Shown one piece after another: positions 11,504 to 26,100 of a stretch of 64,000 nucleotides of DNA (the first letter of the stretch is position 1; each line of letters opens with the position of its first letter). A model generated the notes under the pieces. It worked only from the letters and a program-made list of their open reading frames with translations, was not told where the DNA came from and ran no database searches. A program made the position numbers and the translations under genes. The DNA lies in assembly GCA_037178855.1 (NCBI GenBank), contig JASJZC010000006.1, positions 4,464,001-4,528,000 on the forward strand, in the 5' to 3' direction. The DNA comes from Oscheius sp. JU75 (taxonomy: Eukaryota; Nematoda; Chromadorea; Rhabditida; Rhabditidae).

Positions 11504-11655
11504 AATCTGACCATAATAAATAAAGATGTGGCCAGAGTCCACTGTTTTTTCTGGCATCATCTAAATTTCAGTTTTGCCCCCACAGAGTCCAAAGACAATC
11601 CAGTTGATCCGCAGCCGATTGACCCCAATAGGTGAAAGCTATCACCTTTCTCCCA

Positions 11656-13202
11656 ATGCTGCTTCTTTTCACTCTCTTCCTTTCCGTTTCTGCCCAACTG
11701 AGCGATCCTCTGCCTCCCGATATTCCTGAAATCGAGTTACAACCTCCGGATCTATCGAACCCATCGAGACTACAGGATCCCTTCGATCCAACAGGAGAGA
11801 GACGAAAACGAGCTCTTCAGAAAGAAGATTCAGAAGAAGCCGACGATGATGAGGATAAAGAAGAGAGCAGAGACAAGAAAAGTTCTTCCCCATACTACGA
11901 GTATCTGTACAAATGGATGAAAGAGGACGCCAAGACCAAGAAGAAGAGACCAGTTCCGGATGTTTACAAGATCCCCGGACCACAGGAACCTCTGCCTGGA
12001 AGAAGTCACACAGGAGATTACTGGCCCGTATTTCCCTTCCAGAATCAGTTCTCCGGAGGACTCGATCTCGACCCTTCTATCTCTCGAGTAACTTGTCATT
12101 TTAGCTTCGAAACGATTCTGTTTAGCACATCGGAGGAGACATGAATCTGGCCGTTCCTTCTTGGGGAATGCTGGACATCTATGGTCGTTTCTTCAATCGA
12201 ATTCGTGATACGACGACAAAGTTCGGCTACCTGAACCATCCAGTCAACATGCTCGATCTGGACAGGAACGACTATGTCAAGTTGATGTCCGACCCGTCAC
12301 TCCATTGGAATAGAAGTAAGTTCTGATTCCATGGAATGAGACATACGCTATCAGATGCCCAACCTCGTCTTCCTCTGGGAAAGTTGGCTCGAACATACGT
12401 GCCGTTGAACTGTAAGCCGCCTCTCTGCAATCCTTACACTATGACATTCGGACTGGGAGTGAGTTTGATCTGAAAGAAATAGACTGACCAATTCACAGAT
12501 TGAACATGACTATGGAGGAAACGACGGAGTTGAAGGCGACATTGATGTGCCGATCCCAATTTCGAAGGGAGTCGCCTACAGACTGCCTTTCTCTGGAAAA
12601 ATCTACTACGCTCGCGAGAACATTACTGTCACTTATGGACAGAATCTGGCTCCGATCGATCCTATGCACAGTCTGTTCGATTACCAGTACACAAGAGATC
12701 CAAACCTGGCTATTCCGAGAGACAGGAGATCTGTAAGTGACTCTGTTAAGGTAATATACTATGAGAAAGAACTGATAAAAGAGTTAAGGTCTGGCAGAGT
12801 GAGCCTACAGCCAAGACATTTGCCGATCATGTTCGGTCAGGAGGACGGTTCAAGAAGGGACCCTTTAGGACGAGAGTATCTGGAGAGACATCGCGTCGTA
12901 GAAGATTGGAGGAGACTTTTATGGCTCCCATCTCTTACGAATCTTTTTCTCACCCACAAACTGTGTATCCAGATCTGGTGTCTCCTCCGTACTATCCTTC
13001 CATCACTCAAGAACTAACTCTGGATCAGATACTGTATCCTCAGAATTTGAACCCAGAGTTGTATGGCTTCTCCAGTCCATTCCAGGTACAATATCAATTG
13101 CCCTTCCCTGGAGGATCTTATACCCCTTACCAATATGTGTATTTACCTGAGGATGAATGGTACTACGATCCTATTTTCACTAACATTCAAGACGGATTCT
13201 GA
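11656..13202 (+). CDS. Secreted protein of unrecognised family
   Basis: Five exons: 11656-12087, 12126-12315, 12355-12458, 12499-12732 and 12789-13202; every junction keeps frame. The ATG at 11656 is chosen because it opens a clean signal peptide (MLLLFTLFLSVSAQ) and a stop lies just upstream in frame. The acidic, Pro-rich N-terminus contains a dibasic/furin-like ERRKRALQKE site and an Asp/Glu run, which suggests a propeptide. The middle holds NCKPPLCNPYTMTFGLGIEH followed by DYGGNDG, the most family-like part. A Tyr/Pro-rich C-terminus follows with no membrane anchor. It is probably extracellular. I do not recognise a domain with confidence. AATAAA at 13210-13215 closes the gene. Confidence 0.7.
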
Positions 13203-14127
13203 TCTCAATAATAAATTATTTGACACGAAATGTCTCATGGCTAATAGATATGGATTACGGTAGGTTCTCTTCTCCATCAGTGATTCATAGTCTGCCTGAG
13301 CACATCTGTCTCTTTTCAAAACGAGGATTTAATGGTCAGACTGACCGGCCATAAAGCGTGAAAGAAATTTCAGGAGGACCAGCGGTTCCGCGCTTTGATC
13401 CGAGGACTCCGCCCATGCTGAGACTGGAGGCACTGGGAGAGTGAGACAGAGTTCTTTCCGAGACGTTCAGAACTTTCTTCTTTCAATCCTTGACTACTCG
13501 CTTACTCTTTGACCCATAACTATTCTCATAATCGGCATGTTTCCATTTTTTTAAGCTGCTCCTTCAAAAACTCCTCCCTTCTGTTTTGTAGTTTTGAGTA
13601 GGTTCTATGTTGGTACAGCTTTTGAGAACTAAAGACTGATTTCTTTGACTGATGGAATAAGAATGCATTTCCGCAGCGATCAGTCTTCTTCGTAGTTTTG
13701 GCGCATCCATCGATTGACCGACTGCTCTGTTAATTAATGGCTCGCGGAGAGCAGGAAAGACGAACTGCACAAATCATGTGCTAAAGCAGGCCGACACACG
13801 TCTGCTGATGAGACTTCAAACTGCCTCTTTATTCTGCTTACACCTCGGTCCGCGATTTTATGGGGACGAACGGCTATCAGTCCGCTAATTGCTCAGACCG
13901 GGCTCATCCTTTGCCATGAACCTTCATTCCTAGAGCTGTGCAAAAGACTTGCTAATCTTAAAAGAAGTTTCTACTTCAAATCTTTCTTGAACCCCCACAG
14001 ACGAATTTGAAAACGGAAATAGAGCGCAATCAATCTCGTGAGCCAGCTCCCTCTTGTCACACCAATTGTCTCTGTCAGATATTTTCCTCTTTCTTCTTAA
14101 TTCGAATTTCTTTTCAGCTCGCCCCTG
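13203..14127. other. Intergenic region upstream of hemicentin
   Basis: No gene supported. An exon-like scrap (acceptor tttcag ending 13372, then an open frame reading GPAVPRFDPRTPPMLRLEAL to TGA at 13441-13443) could be a terminal exon, but I found no exon to join it to. The hemicentin start is preceded by a tcttttcag acceptor at about 14109-14117, a probable spliced-leader site. Confidence 0.4.
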
Positions 14128-17100
14128 ATGCGCTATCTGTGGTGGCTGGCCATTTTGGGCCTGGCCGCCACCGGCGACATCGGTCGAGGCTCCGACGATC
14201 CGACTGGAAAGGTTTCTCTTCACATTTCCTGTTAGTTAAATGAATTCAGAGCTCGCTGACATTCGTCTTCGACATCACCGGATCCATGTTCGATGATCTG
14301 GTCCAAGTGAGAGAAGGAGCCCGCAAGATTTTCCAGACAGTCATGTCGCAAAGGGAGAAACTCATCTACAACTACATTATGGTCCCTTTTCATGACCCTC
14401 GTGAGTGTTTCGAACAGGTGTAAAAGAGACAGAAGTCTCGGGCGGAGCATGAATCACAATAGTAGCCCTAAATGAGTTGACCGCCAGATTTATTGTATCG
14501 TAAAAGATGTCTGTTTGCAGATCTGGGAGACATCATCAACACGACAGACTCGACGTATTTCATGCGTCAATTAAACAAGGTCTACGTGCATGGAGGTGGA
14601 GATTGTCCCGAGAAGACTCTCACCGGTTCGTCTCCAAATTAAGATTCATACGTTCCGGCCCGTAAGCGCCGCAGTGACAACGAGGTCGTTGCCAAGTCTG
14701 GTCGAAAGATGACACCCGGATGGCCGGGATTGTAATCACAGGCGCCTGTGAGAGAGACATTCAATATCCCCTCTGATCTAATATATTACGTAGAACTTTC
14801 AAGGGCTGCCTTTTTGAACGGACCAAAAGAGCCCGGGGGCAGTGTTATGACAAGGCTGAATGGCCGACCGATTGTGCACCGCGTTGGCGGGGTCGTAAAA
14901 GCGTAACAGTCCTGATGGACAAGGCTCGACCAGGCCGGATAGGGATCATTTTTCAGGAATCTTGAAGGCGTTAGACATCTCGTTGCCCAACTCTTTCATC
15001 TACGTCTTTACTGATGCCAGATCCAAGGATTACCATCTGGAAGACGAGGTTCTCAATCTCATCCAGGAGAAACAGTCCTCCGTAAGTTTTGTTTCTGAAC
15101 AGACAGGTGATACACCTACTCTAAATTCAGTATCAGTTTTATTCATCTTTAAATGATCCGTTCTAGGTAGTCTTTGTCATGACGGGAGACTGTGGAAACA
15201 GAACTCATCCCGGCTTCAGAGTCTACGAGAAGATTGCAGCTTCCTCTTTTGGTCAAGTAGGTGTCTTCATCTCCTTTTCCTACAATGCCCTTCAGGTATT
15301 CCATTTGGAGAAGAGCGATGTCAGTACAGTTCTGGAGTATGTCCGTCACTCTGTCAGTCAGAAAAAGATCCACGTGATGTACGAGGTTCGAGATCGAGGA
15401 GGAACCGTAGTTCGCGATGTGCCTGTTGACAAGCACATGTCCGAGTTGACTCTGTCTCTGTCCGGAGACAAGGACGACGAAGAGATCCTGGATATCACTT
15501 TGAAGGATCCATGGGGTGAGTCAATCCATCCAAGAGCACAAAAATGTTGAGAGGCGCTGAGCCAGTTTTTGCGGTGGCCAACTGCCTGTTATTAATCACT
15601 TTGGCTCCGAGACGACGCCTCGGAGGTTTCTCACTTTTCATGACTAATGAAGGGACAAACAAAAGTCTTTCAGGCCGATCCGTCGACAAAAACACGTATA
15701 GTCGAGAAGGAGGAACAATCGATTTGAAAAATGTCAAGTTGATCCGTTTGAAGGATCCCGAGCCCGGAAAATGGCAGGTTAATTTCGGTTAGAGACTGCC
15801 TTCAATCATAGAATCAGGTCATTACAAACTCTCGCCTGAAGCACACTATCAGAATCTTTGGACACGGAACAATCGACTTTAAGTACGGTTTCGCTACTCG
15901 TCCTTTGGACAAGATTGAACTGGTAAGAGTCTGTCTTCTCTTGCCCTGAAGTCAGTTAAGGCTCGACCCCGTCCTGTAGCCAATCAGAATACTTATCTTT
16001 TGGTCAACATGAGTGGACTGATTCCTCCAGGAACACTACAAGAAATTTCTCTACTCGACTATTACGGAAATGTCATGTACTCGAACGCGGCGACTCCTCA
16101 AAGAGACAGCCCGCATATGTACTTTACTGGTCCCTTCGTTCCACCCAAAGGTCTCTTTTTTGTTCGAATCAAGGGAGTCGATGAGGAAGACTACGAGTAC
16201 CAGAGAATCGCCCCCACAGCGATTGGATCGGTTTCTGTTGGAGGACCGAGAGCTTACATGACTCCCAATCTGGTCGCCTACGCTATGAAGGATTTGAACT
16301 TGACCTGCTCTGTTGAATCAGCTTCTCCCTTCACTTTGTACTGGATGAAAGGATTCGAAAGAATCGGAGGTCCGCTCTTCTACCAATCAACCGACACCGC
16401 CATTTGGACCCTTCCTGAAGTTTCTCTGAAGGACAGAGGAGAGTACTCTTGTGTTGTCGTCAGTGATAATGGCAACCACACTGTCAAGAGTTTTGTCGAG
16501 ACTCGAGGTTAGACTACTTATGAAAGATCAGGACAGAGTTTCAGAATCTCCGCCTCACATTATTGGAATTCGAAACGAGTCTGTCCCAATCGGACACCCG
16601 GCTTTCCTTCACTGTCAGACCCAATCGACAAGCCGAGCTGAGATTCGTTGGCTTCGACACGGAGTATCGGTCCTGAGTGGAATAAATCATGTAAGTGTAG
16701 AGAAAAGATGAAACTTATACGGTTCCAGATGATATACCCGAACGGAACTCTCCGAATTCACACCACGTCTCGTTCTGATGCTGGAGTCTATGAGTGCCAG
16801 GCTAGAAACACTGGAGGAATGACCAGTCAACCACTTCTTTTGAAGGTCTGGATACTACCAAAGAAAAGTGAAGTGACCGTTTCAGATCCTGGAACTGCCA
16901 AAAGCCACAATCTCTCCAGATACCATCCATTTCGTTCCACATACCAGCTTCAACATTTCTTGTTTCGTGCAAGGTGACCCGAAACCCGAGGCTCATTGGT
17001 TCTATAATGGACGGAGAATCTCTCCTGACCACAAGTACTACATTAATTTTAAGAGTAGGGTCACCATATAATAATCTATCTCGAATCCAGATGACCTCTT

Positions 17101-20100
17101 GGTTCGCGATCCGAGCTTTCAAGATGCAGGAATCTACGAATGTCATGCTGTTTCTGCTGCTGGATCTCATGCTGAGACAGCTACTGTTGCTGTGGCCACG
17201 CCTCCGAAGATCGAATTGACTCAATCGAAGAAGATGATTGGAAGAGGAGACGACATCAGTTTCGAGTGCCGAATCCTCGATGGAAATCCAACTCCGAAGA
17301 TTCAATGGCTGAGGAATGGACGTGAACTTCTCCAATCCAGTCACGAATACATCCGAATTCAGGGTCGGTACTTGAACATTTCGGTAGGTGTTGATCAAAC
17401 GACGAAATACAACGGTTTAGGGGGCACAAGACGCTGATGGAGGCTCCTACTCTTGTGTGGCTGAGAATATTGCCGGTCGTTCAATCGAGATTGTCCAGCT
17501 CCAAGTCGGAAGTGAGTACATCTCAGATTTTTTTAAACTTTTTTAGGCATGCCATCAATCGTCCCTTCGCCTGATACTGTCAGAGTCAGCATCGAGAGAG
17601 ACATCACTCTCCAGTGCAGGGCTATTGGCTTCCCTGCTCCGACTGTCGAATGGATGAGAGATGGAATTCCACTCAAGGAACTCAACATCCCAAGATACAC
17701 TGTTCTAGCCGATGGAAATCTTAGAATCGATGGAAAGAGAAAGCTATTACCAGGATACTGTAAAATTTAGATGCCCAGCTAGAGGACCAGACTCGATTTA
17801 CCTGTTCGGCCAAGAATGACTACGGTCAGCAGTCGAAGACGACAACGTTGATGGTCACAGGTCTGATCTCACCAGTTCTTGGCCACGTTCCTCCTGAGGA
17901 ACAATTAATTGAAGGACAGGATCTGAGACTCAGCTGTATCGTTCTCATGGGTCTGCCTAAACCTACTGTCCAGTGGTTCAAGGATGGTCATCCGGTTGTA
18001 GAAAGCTCATCTGTTACGGTAAGATACAATGGGGGTTGTTGTGAAAAAAGATTCAGATCGAAGGAGAGGGAGCAGCCCTTATCCTGAGAAACGGAGATCC
18101 GAGGGACGAGGGACGATATACTTGTGCAGCCATCAGTCCGGCAGGAAACACTACCCTCTTGATCAATGTGATTCATATAAGTAAGTAAAGTGTGGCCGCG
18201 TGCGGTTGCCGTGATTCGGTCCATGTTTGCATGTTTCTGTCTCTTCAGAGAAGCCAGTATTCACCGTCGACTCGTCCTATCCGCTCGGAATGACAAGAGA
18301 GATGACCTACAAGGAGGGAGAGAAGATTGTTATCCCATGTCCAGTCTCCGGTACTCCGAGTCCCGCTGTCACTTGGACAGTTGACGGACGGCCGATTCCG
18401 CTCGGAAGCAAAGACTACAACATTCTTGTAAGTCTCCTTGTTTAGCTATAGAATATTCCTCTTCAGCCCGATAACACTCTGGAGATACTCAACGCGGATA
18501 AGACCTTCTCCGGAAAGTACACCTGTACAGCCATCAATCCAGCTGGAGAAGCTGAGAGAACAACTGCCATTTCGATCATCCAGACACCGGTCATTGCTCC
18601 AGGACAGAGCTCGTACAATCTGGTCTTCGGAAAGCAGCATCAAAGTGTCAGAATTCCCTGTACTGTCAATGTTGACCCAGTGCCCAAGATCACTTGGTAA
18701 TTAAGGCCTTTTTGTTTTTAATTGCAAACTTTAGGTATCTCAACAATAATATCTTCACAGAAGGCTATGTGGACGAAGATGGATCGCTTGTGCTCGAGGA
18801 TGTGGAGACTACCTACCGTGGACAGCTGAAGTGCGTGGCCGAAAACGAAGCCGGATCGGATGAGCGCATAGTAACACTAACAGTTCACACGCAGCCTGTC
18901 ATCGATGGCAATGAGGAGGTAGATTTTCTTCACTTCTTCCGTATCTTCGAGTTCAGACGATCAGCAAGAAGGTCCATGTCAACGATACTGTCACCCTCCC
19001 CTGTCCAGCTAGAGCTCTCCCGCCGCCTGTCAGAATCTGGAGTTATGAGGGACAGAAGATTGACTCTATCGGACTTGGACTCAACGTAAGCCTTGCCTTT
19101 AGACCAAAACTGTACTGGTTTCAGTACAAGATTGACAGCAGCAGCGGCTCACTGATTCTTCCTTCCGTCGAACTCGACTACACAGGAAGCTACACTTGCC
19201 TGGTTTCGAATCTGGCGGGAGATGACTCGATCAACTACTCTCTCGATGTACAGGAAAGACCAAAGATCATCTCCGAAGTTCCTGGAACCATGGACATTGT
19301 GAAGGGAATGACAGTCGAGATTCCCTGCAAAGCTACTGGAATCCCCGAGCCTGAGCGGAGTTGGGAGAAAGATGGTATTCGTCTACCCGGCAGTATGGTC
19401 GACTCTGCTGGAACACTCCGAATTCCAAATGCTCAAGCCAAGGATGCTGGTCAGTACGAGTGTACTGTCATCAATGACATGGGAGAAGACAAGAGACTGA
19501 CTAATGTGGTCATCCAAGAGCCACCTGTGATTCTCGGAACAACTTTGTCCAACTACACCTCAGTCGAAGGAGACCCTGTTGAGATTCATTGTGATGTCCA
19601 CGCCTACCCTCCGCCTACGATCCAGTGGTCCAGAAAGGGAGTTCCGGTCACCGAAAGTACTCCAGGAGTCCGAGTCGAAGCTGATGGAACTCTCTACATT
19701 GACGAGGTTTCCAAGGAGGATGCCACGTTCTACACTTGCCGAGCCTCCAACCCGGCTGGAATGACCGAGAAGCCAATTTTCCTCACTGTCATTTGTAAGT
19801 GTTTTGTAAACAGCCTAACCTAACAATCTTTAGCTGTTCCCGAGATCCCTGATGCTGACATTGTCATGAAGGAAACTGTCAAGGTCAATCAGCCCTTCAG
19901 TCTCTACTGTCCGATCGTCAGTGTCCCTCTTCCTACGGTACTTTACTCTCAGTTCAATATCAAATTTCTATAGATTTCCTGGGAGATCAACGACGAGCCA
20001 CTGCCCGAAGTTGATGCCAATATTAATTTCTCAGAGGACAAGAGACGACTGATGGTCGAGAGTGCAAGGATCACTGATGCCGGAGCATACAAGTGTGTGG

Positions 20101-23100
20101 CCAGAAACAGTGCCGGAGAGAGTAGTAAAACTTGGGACGTGGAAGTGATTGTTCCTTTGAATATTGACGAGTCGGAATGGAGAAGAAAGGCCTCGGTTAA
20201 TGAGAATGATGAGGTAGAGCTTGGTTGTCCAGTCAGTGGACTTCCTGCCCCGACTATAACTTGGATCGTCGACGGCCACATGCTCAAGAAGGGGGAGAAC
20301 ATCAGAGGAGTACGTCTCGGAGAGTCAGGAACTACTGTAGGTTAAGCAACTGAGCTGAATCGCAGGCTTTCAGATTGTAATTGAAAGTGCTTCCGTCGAG
20401 CATGCTGGACAGTACACCTGTATGGCTTCGAACAAGGCTGGCAACCTCGATGTTGATGTTGCTCTAACCGTGTTGGCCGTGGCTAAACTCGGTCCCGACG
20501 AGAACATTGAGGTTGTGGTTGGCAAATCAGTCACTCTAACTTGTGAGTTCCCCAATTCTGGAGACGAGGCTCATTCAATCTCTTGGAGAGCTGTAAGTGT
20601 TATTAAAAACTGTCAATATGGATTGTCCAGAACAACTCGGAGATTCTTCCCTCAAACATCCAAGTTCCTAAGGATAGTACTCGCATCTTCATGGTAGATA
20701 TTGCTCCGGAGAATACTGGCGTTTACACCTGTGTTGTGAGGAATAGCGCCGGAGAATCGAAGAAGAAGATCACAGTTACTGTTCTGGGTATGAAATACAT
20801 ATCACAACCCAAACACACTTTTAGAACCGCCAGAGTTCGACGAGAAGCAGTTTACTCAAAACGTTCAAGTTATCACTGGAAATCCTCTGACTTTGAATTG
20901 TGACGTGAAGGGCAATCCTCTTCCACAGATCGAATGGAGAAAGGATGGAGAGACTATAGTGGACAGCAAGCGCATAACTGACGATGGACAGAGACTTCTG
21001 ATCGAGTCTGTGGACACGGGAACCAGTCGATACACTTGTCTGGTGACCAACAAGGCCGGAAGTGTCGCTCGAGACTTCTTCGTACAGAGTGTAGCCCCGC
21101 CAGAGATTTCGATGGGAGAGGACAAGACGATCGTGGAGGTGATGGAGGGACAGAGTGTGACTCTTGACTGCCCGGTGGCTGGAAACGACTTTGACATGGA
21201 ATGGAGAAGACAGGGAAGGAAGATTGACGTGTCCGATTCAATTGCCATTGACAGAACCAAACTGATCCTGGTCAATGCCCAAAGAGCTCACGAGGATGTC
21301 TTCACCTGTATCGCGAAGAATAATGCTGGAGAAGCTTCTAGAGAGTTCGAAGTTAGAGTTCTTGTCCCACCAAAACTGAAGGGATCGCTGATTGAAAGTG
21401 TCGAGATTGTTGAAGGAGACCAGATGAAACTCGACTGTGACTATGAGGGAAGTCCCGAGCCGGATGTCAAATGGTCGAAGGATGTCGGATATCTCAATCC
21501 AAGAGGACAATTCGTCAATGACCGCAAGACTTGGCTCATGTCCGGAGCACTGGTCGAAGACGCTGGAGTTTACCGCTGTTCCCTGTCCTCGACTGCAGGA
21601 AATGCTGAGAAGACCTTTAATGTTCGGGTCATAGAGAAGCCGTTCATCACTAACAGCGACGAACTGACCACAGTCAAGGTGAATGTGACTCGACCGATCA
21701 CTTTGGACTGTGCCGTCAAAGAGCCAATTGGAACGGAGATCACCTGGTTCCGAAAGGAGTTCCCCATCGTCAATGGACTCGATGGAATACAGGTACTTTT
21801 TCTGCAAGTGACCGGTGAAAAGAGTACTTACAGATCCTGTCAGGAGGCAGACATCTCCACATTCCGGCTGCTCGAACAGCAGACGAGGGAACGTTCAAAT
21901 GTGTGGCCACCAACAAAGCTGGAGAAGCCTCAAAGAACTACAATGTCGTCGTTCAAGTGCCTGCAATGATTGTCAATGAGGGAGGACCGGTGACAGTTGT
22001 GGAGAACAATTCCCTGCTTCTGGCCTGTACAGTTGTCGGTACACCCAAGCCGACGATCATCTGGACCAAAGACGGACGAGAGATCAAAGACCTCAAGTCG
22101 GTCAAGGTACTCTCAGAAGGACATACTTTCAAAATCGTCCACGCCGAGACTGTTCACAGAGGATCATACGTCTGTATGGCGAAGAATGAAATCGGAAGTG
22201 CTGAGCTTGGATTCGAGGTCGATGTAATCAGTAAGTCTCGATTAAAATCAAATGCAAAAAGTTTAGCCCGACCTACGATCACGAAGAACATTAAAGATAC
22301 GGTGGAAGTGATTCAGAATCAAACCGCCCAGTTCAAGTGCCCTATCGAGGATCCGAACTTCCGAGGAGAAATCACTTGGCTTTATGACTTCAAGCCAGTC
22401 ACTTTCTCTGAGAAGATTACCAAGTCGAACAACGACAGAAAGCTGAATGTCCACATGGCCGATCTGAATGACGAGGGAGCTTACAGTTGTCGGGTGAAAA
22501 ATTCAGCTGGAGAGTCCCGTGTCGATTACAAACTCTTGGTTCTCTATCCGCCCAAGATTCTTCTTCAGCCTAGTCAGAAAAACATGTGAGTCTATTTTTG
22601 GTTTTGGTTCATGGAAGATCTGATTCAGAACTGTCGTTGAAAACTCCACAGTCGTTTTGTCGTGCCCAGCCGAAGGAAAACCTGAGCCACAGATCATTTG
22701 GTCAAAGGACGGACAGATTCTTTTCCCCCACAACATTTCCAGAATCTCTAGACAGGCTGAACTAGTCGGAAATGAGATCAGGATTGTTCGAGTCAAGGTA
22801 TGACATAGTTTTGATCGGTCATGATCAAGCTTTAGTCTGATGATTCTGGTAGATACACCTGCGAGGCCATCAATAAAGTTGGGGCTGTCGAGCAGGACAT
22901 TATTCTCAATGTTCAGAGTAAGCTGTTCCCTCATCAAAGAAATTGAAATGTTTGAGCCCCTCCGCGAATCCTGAGAGAGGGAATACCGTCAGAGCACCAT
23001 CTAACACCTCTTCAGGACATGGCTATTTCTTGTCCAGTCCTCGGCAAACCCACACCGACAGTCTCATGGCTCAAAGGTGGAAAAGCACTCAGTGAGTCTC

Positions 23101-26100
23101 ATCTGCGAGTCTCTGCCAATGGACAACGTCTCTTCTTCAAAAATCCCGATCACAATGATGCTGATAGATACACCTGCATTGCCACCAATCCAGCCGGTGT
23201 CGATAAGAGAGACTTCACAGTTAAACTGCTCGAGGCACCAGGCTTTGAAGGCCCGAATCTGGTCAGAAGAGTACAGGTCAACGAAGGAAAGCCGTCCATC
23301 ATTAACTGTCCGGCCAACGGATCTCCTCCTCCAGCCATCACCTGGCTCAAAGACGGTCTTCCGATTTTCCCTTCTGCTCGTTACGTTTTCTTGGATAGCG
23401 GTCGTCAACTACAGATCAGTAATACACAGCCGCAAGACAAGGGTCGGTTCACTTGTATTGCATCCAATTCTGTTGGCACTGCTGATTTGGAAACCTCGCT
23501 GGAAGTCGTCTCTCCTCCAACAATCAATGGAGAGAAGCAGGAGAAGATCGAGGTGGTCGAGACTTACAGAACTGACTTCAACTGTGACGTATGTTTTTTT
23601 TAGTCGTCGTAAAGCTCATGTTCAGGTCAACGATACTACCTCGGTTGACATCGAGTGGCAGAAGGCAGGACAGACCATTAGCATGGACTCGTTGAAAGGC
23701 GACTCCTTTGTCCAGCTGCAGTCTAACGGAAAACGTCTGCATCTTCTCAGTGCTCGAGTCAATGACGGTGGAAGGTTGATCAGTTGCGGAGTGAAAACTA
23801 TTAATACTTTAGATACACCTGTATTGTGAGAAATCCCGCCGGAGAGGCCAGAAAGTCTTTCGACTTGAAGGTTCTCGTTCCACCGGTCATCAACGATGCC
23901 ACCTCATCTGACACTCTCCAGACAACGATTCCAGGCCAAAGACTTGTTTTGGCTTGTGATGTGGAAGGACAGCCTCCTCCAGAGGTACGCTTGCCCTTTT
24001 CTGGCCCTTTTGTTCACTGAGAACAAAGACATTCCCCTTGAATTGCGCTGAAGGACCAACTCGATCAAGTTCAACGTAGTATAAACGAGAATTTCAGATA
24101 ACCTGGACACGGCAGGGTGAAGTCGTGAATGAAGGAGACTCTCGTGTCTCTTTGGTCAATCAAAAGAAGACCCTAATGATTGCCAGTGTACAGGATGGAG
24201 ACGCTGGAGACTACACCTGCATTGCCAGTAATAAGGCTGGAGACGCTTCGAGGACTTTCGTCGTTCGACTCTCTGGTCCTCCGGTAGTAGACAAGGGACG
24301 AGAGGAATTGGATGTGACTGTGGGAGACAGTATTACCCTGACCTGCAATGTCATCTCCGGAGCTGGAAACATCTCTGTCAGCTGGATGGTCGATGGAAAG
24401 CCTGTCACTAATGGACATCATTCTCCAACCGTGGACATTGTTGACAGAAGAGTTCAAGTGGTAGATGCTCGACTCTCGGACAGTGGAAAGTACATTTGTG
24501 TGGTCAAGAACGAGGCTGGAGAAGCTAGAAAGACTTTTGATCTGTCTGTTTTGGGTAAGTTATAGCCTGTCTTGCTTCATGCTTTTTAGAACCACCTCGT
24601 TTCATCGACATGTCCAACAGGAACCCATCCATCATCATTGGTCGTCCTCAAACATTAGACTGCTCGGTCACTGGAACGCCCAAACCGACCATCACCTGGA
24701 TGAAGGTACATATATTTATTTTCTGGTGAAGAGATGGGGAAAGTGTAGTGAGAGAAGATACCCGGCTTGAATCAGTCACAGTCAGAGATGGGGAGAAAGG
24801 CGGCGGTAAATCACCAGAAAGCCCTGAGGAGCATAAATGGCACATAGAAGGCGGCGACAAGACTCGAGGCGGCGCACACCCCGTACTTGTTACAAGTCTA
24901 AAGATTTCTCATTAGAAACTACAAGAGAATAGCTTACTTTTCCACCAGCACACTCGATTCCTACTCGAAAAATTGGCTTTTGGAACTGGTCGGCAATCTT
25001 GTACTTCCTGTATGCGTTTTGGCAGCGTCGATTGGCCGGTTTCTGGAAGAGAGAGAGCTTTCGTCGAAATTGGCCATCACACAACCCCAGATTGATGTAC
25101 CCTCTTCCCCGGGATTGGGCCTATCTCCTTACCCGAATGAGGTGCCGCCTAATGGCTTATTGGCTTCCTTGTCTCTGGATGTTTTCGAGAGAGAAAGAAG
25201 GATGCTTCCCCCCAAAATGACGACCAGTCACGCCAGCTTGAATAACTTACCAGGTTGAAGTCGTAGCAGCAAAGCTGACAGCGGTCTTCGGAAGCGAATC
25301 CCGTGTCCTGGTCGATAGCCGGACATTCACAAACCATTAGATGGGGGGCGAACCGGGCACATGGATTCTCGCAGGTGTTGTCCACACAGACCTTCTCCAT
25401 TCTGGAAACATATTGCCTAGAACCATCAGTATGCTTCGCCCCTGTTAATTGAACACTTTGGTGGCAGGATTAAGCCACGCGATTGCGATTCAAGCCGTCG
25501 GGATTAGAAAAGAAAGGGCTCCTCTTAGTGCCCTTTAATTGTTCGCCTTTTCTGTTGGCAGACACCTAAAAGGCACACGACGGAAGTCTGCTCCATTGAG
25601 GAGAGAATTCAAAGGATAAATGGGTCCACAACTCACTTTCTGTCGCAAAAGCTGCCTGGACTCTTGGTGTGGCAGACCGAATTCGAACATTTGCCATTTA
25701 TACAGAGCCTGGCTGGGTCTGTATCATCGCAGGGCAGTCCTTCCAATTCTGCTCCATGCATTCGACATCGGCCACAAGCCTCTCGTTCCCACCGCTCGCC
25801 ATTCGGTCTGGAAAGGAGAAGAAGTTCATCCTCTTTTGGAATAATTCAGTTAACGAGAGGCCGGTCGGGGGGAATAATTCAGGGAAGGGCTCTGCCTGAA
25901 GAGTCAGCTCCACTTGAATTGCATAGATTAGAGTGCAAGGACCCCGGGGACCCGATATCTAACAACATCTGGTTGGACGGGGGAGGCGACATGATTTATC
26001 TGATGAGCGGCTCGTAAATCTGTCGAGTTTGACAGCTGTTTCAAGCCGGGAGCTTACCTCAAAATGGAGTGATGATGGGCAGGAAGACATTGATGATGAG

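Noticed and set aside
10871-11560. Long open frames antisense to the BTB/BACK gene (also at 61740-62357)
   Set aside because: They mirror the strong codon bias of the sense strand, appear in both copies only because of sequence identity, and have no start, splice or domain support.
15600-15640. Inverted repeat CTCCGAG/CTCGGAG as a regulatory hairpin
   Set aside because: A 7-bp stem inside a hemicentin intron is expected by chance and has no supporting context.
20865-21807. Long minus-strand frames opposite hemicentin Ig exons
   Set aside because: The sense strand encodes clear Ig domains in another frame; the antisense frames show no motif and are composition shadows.
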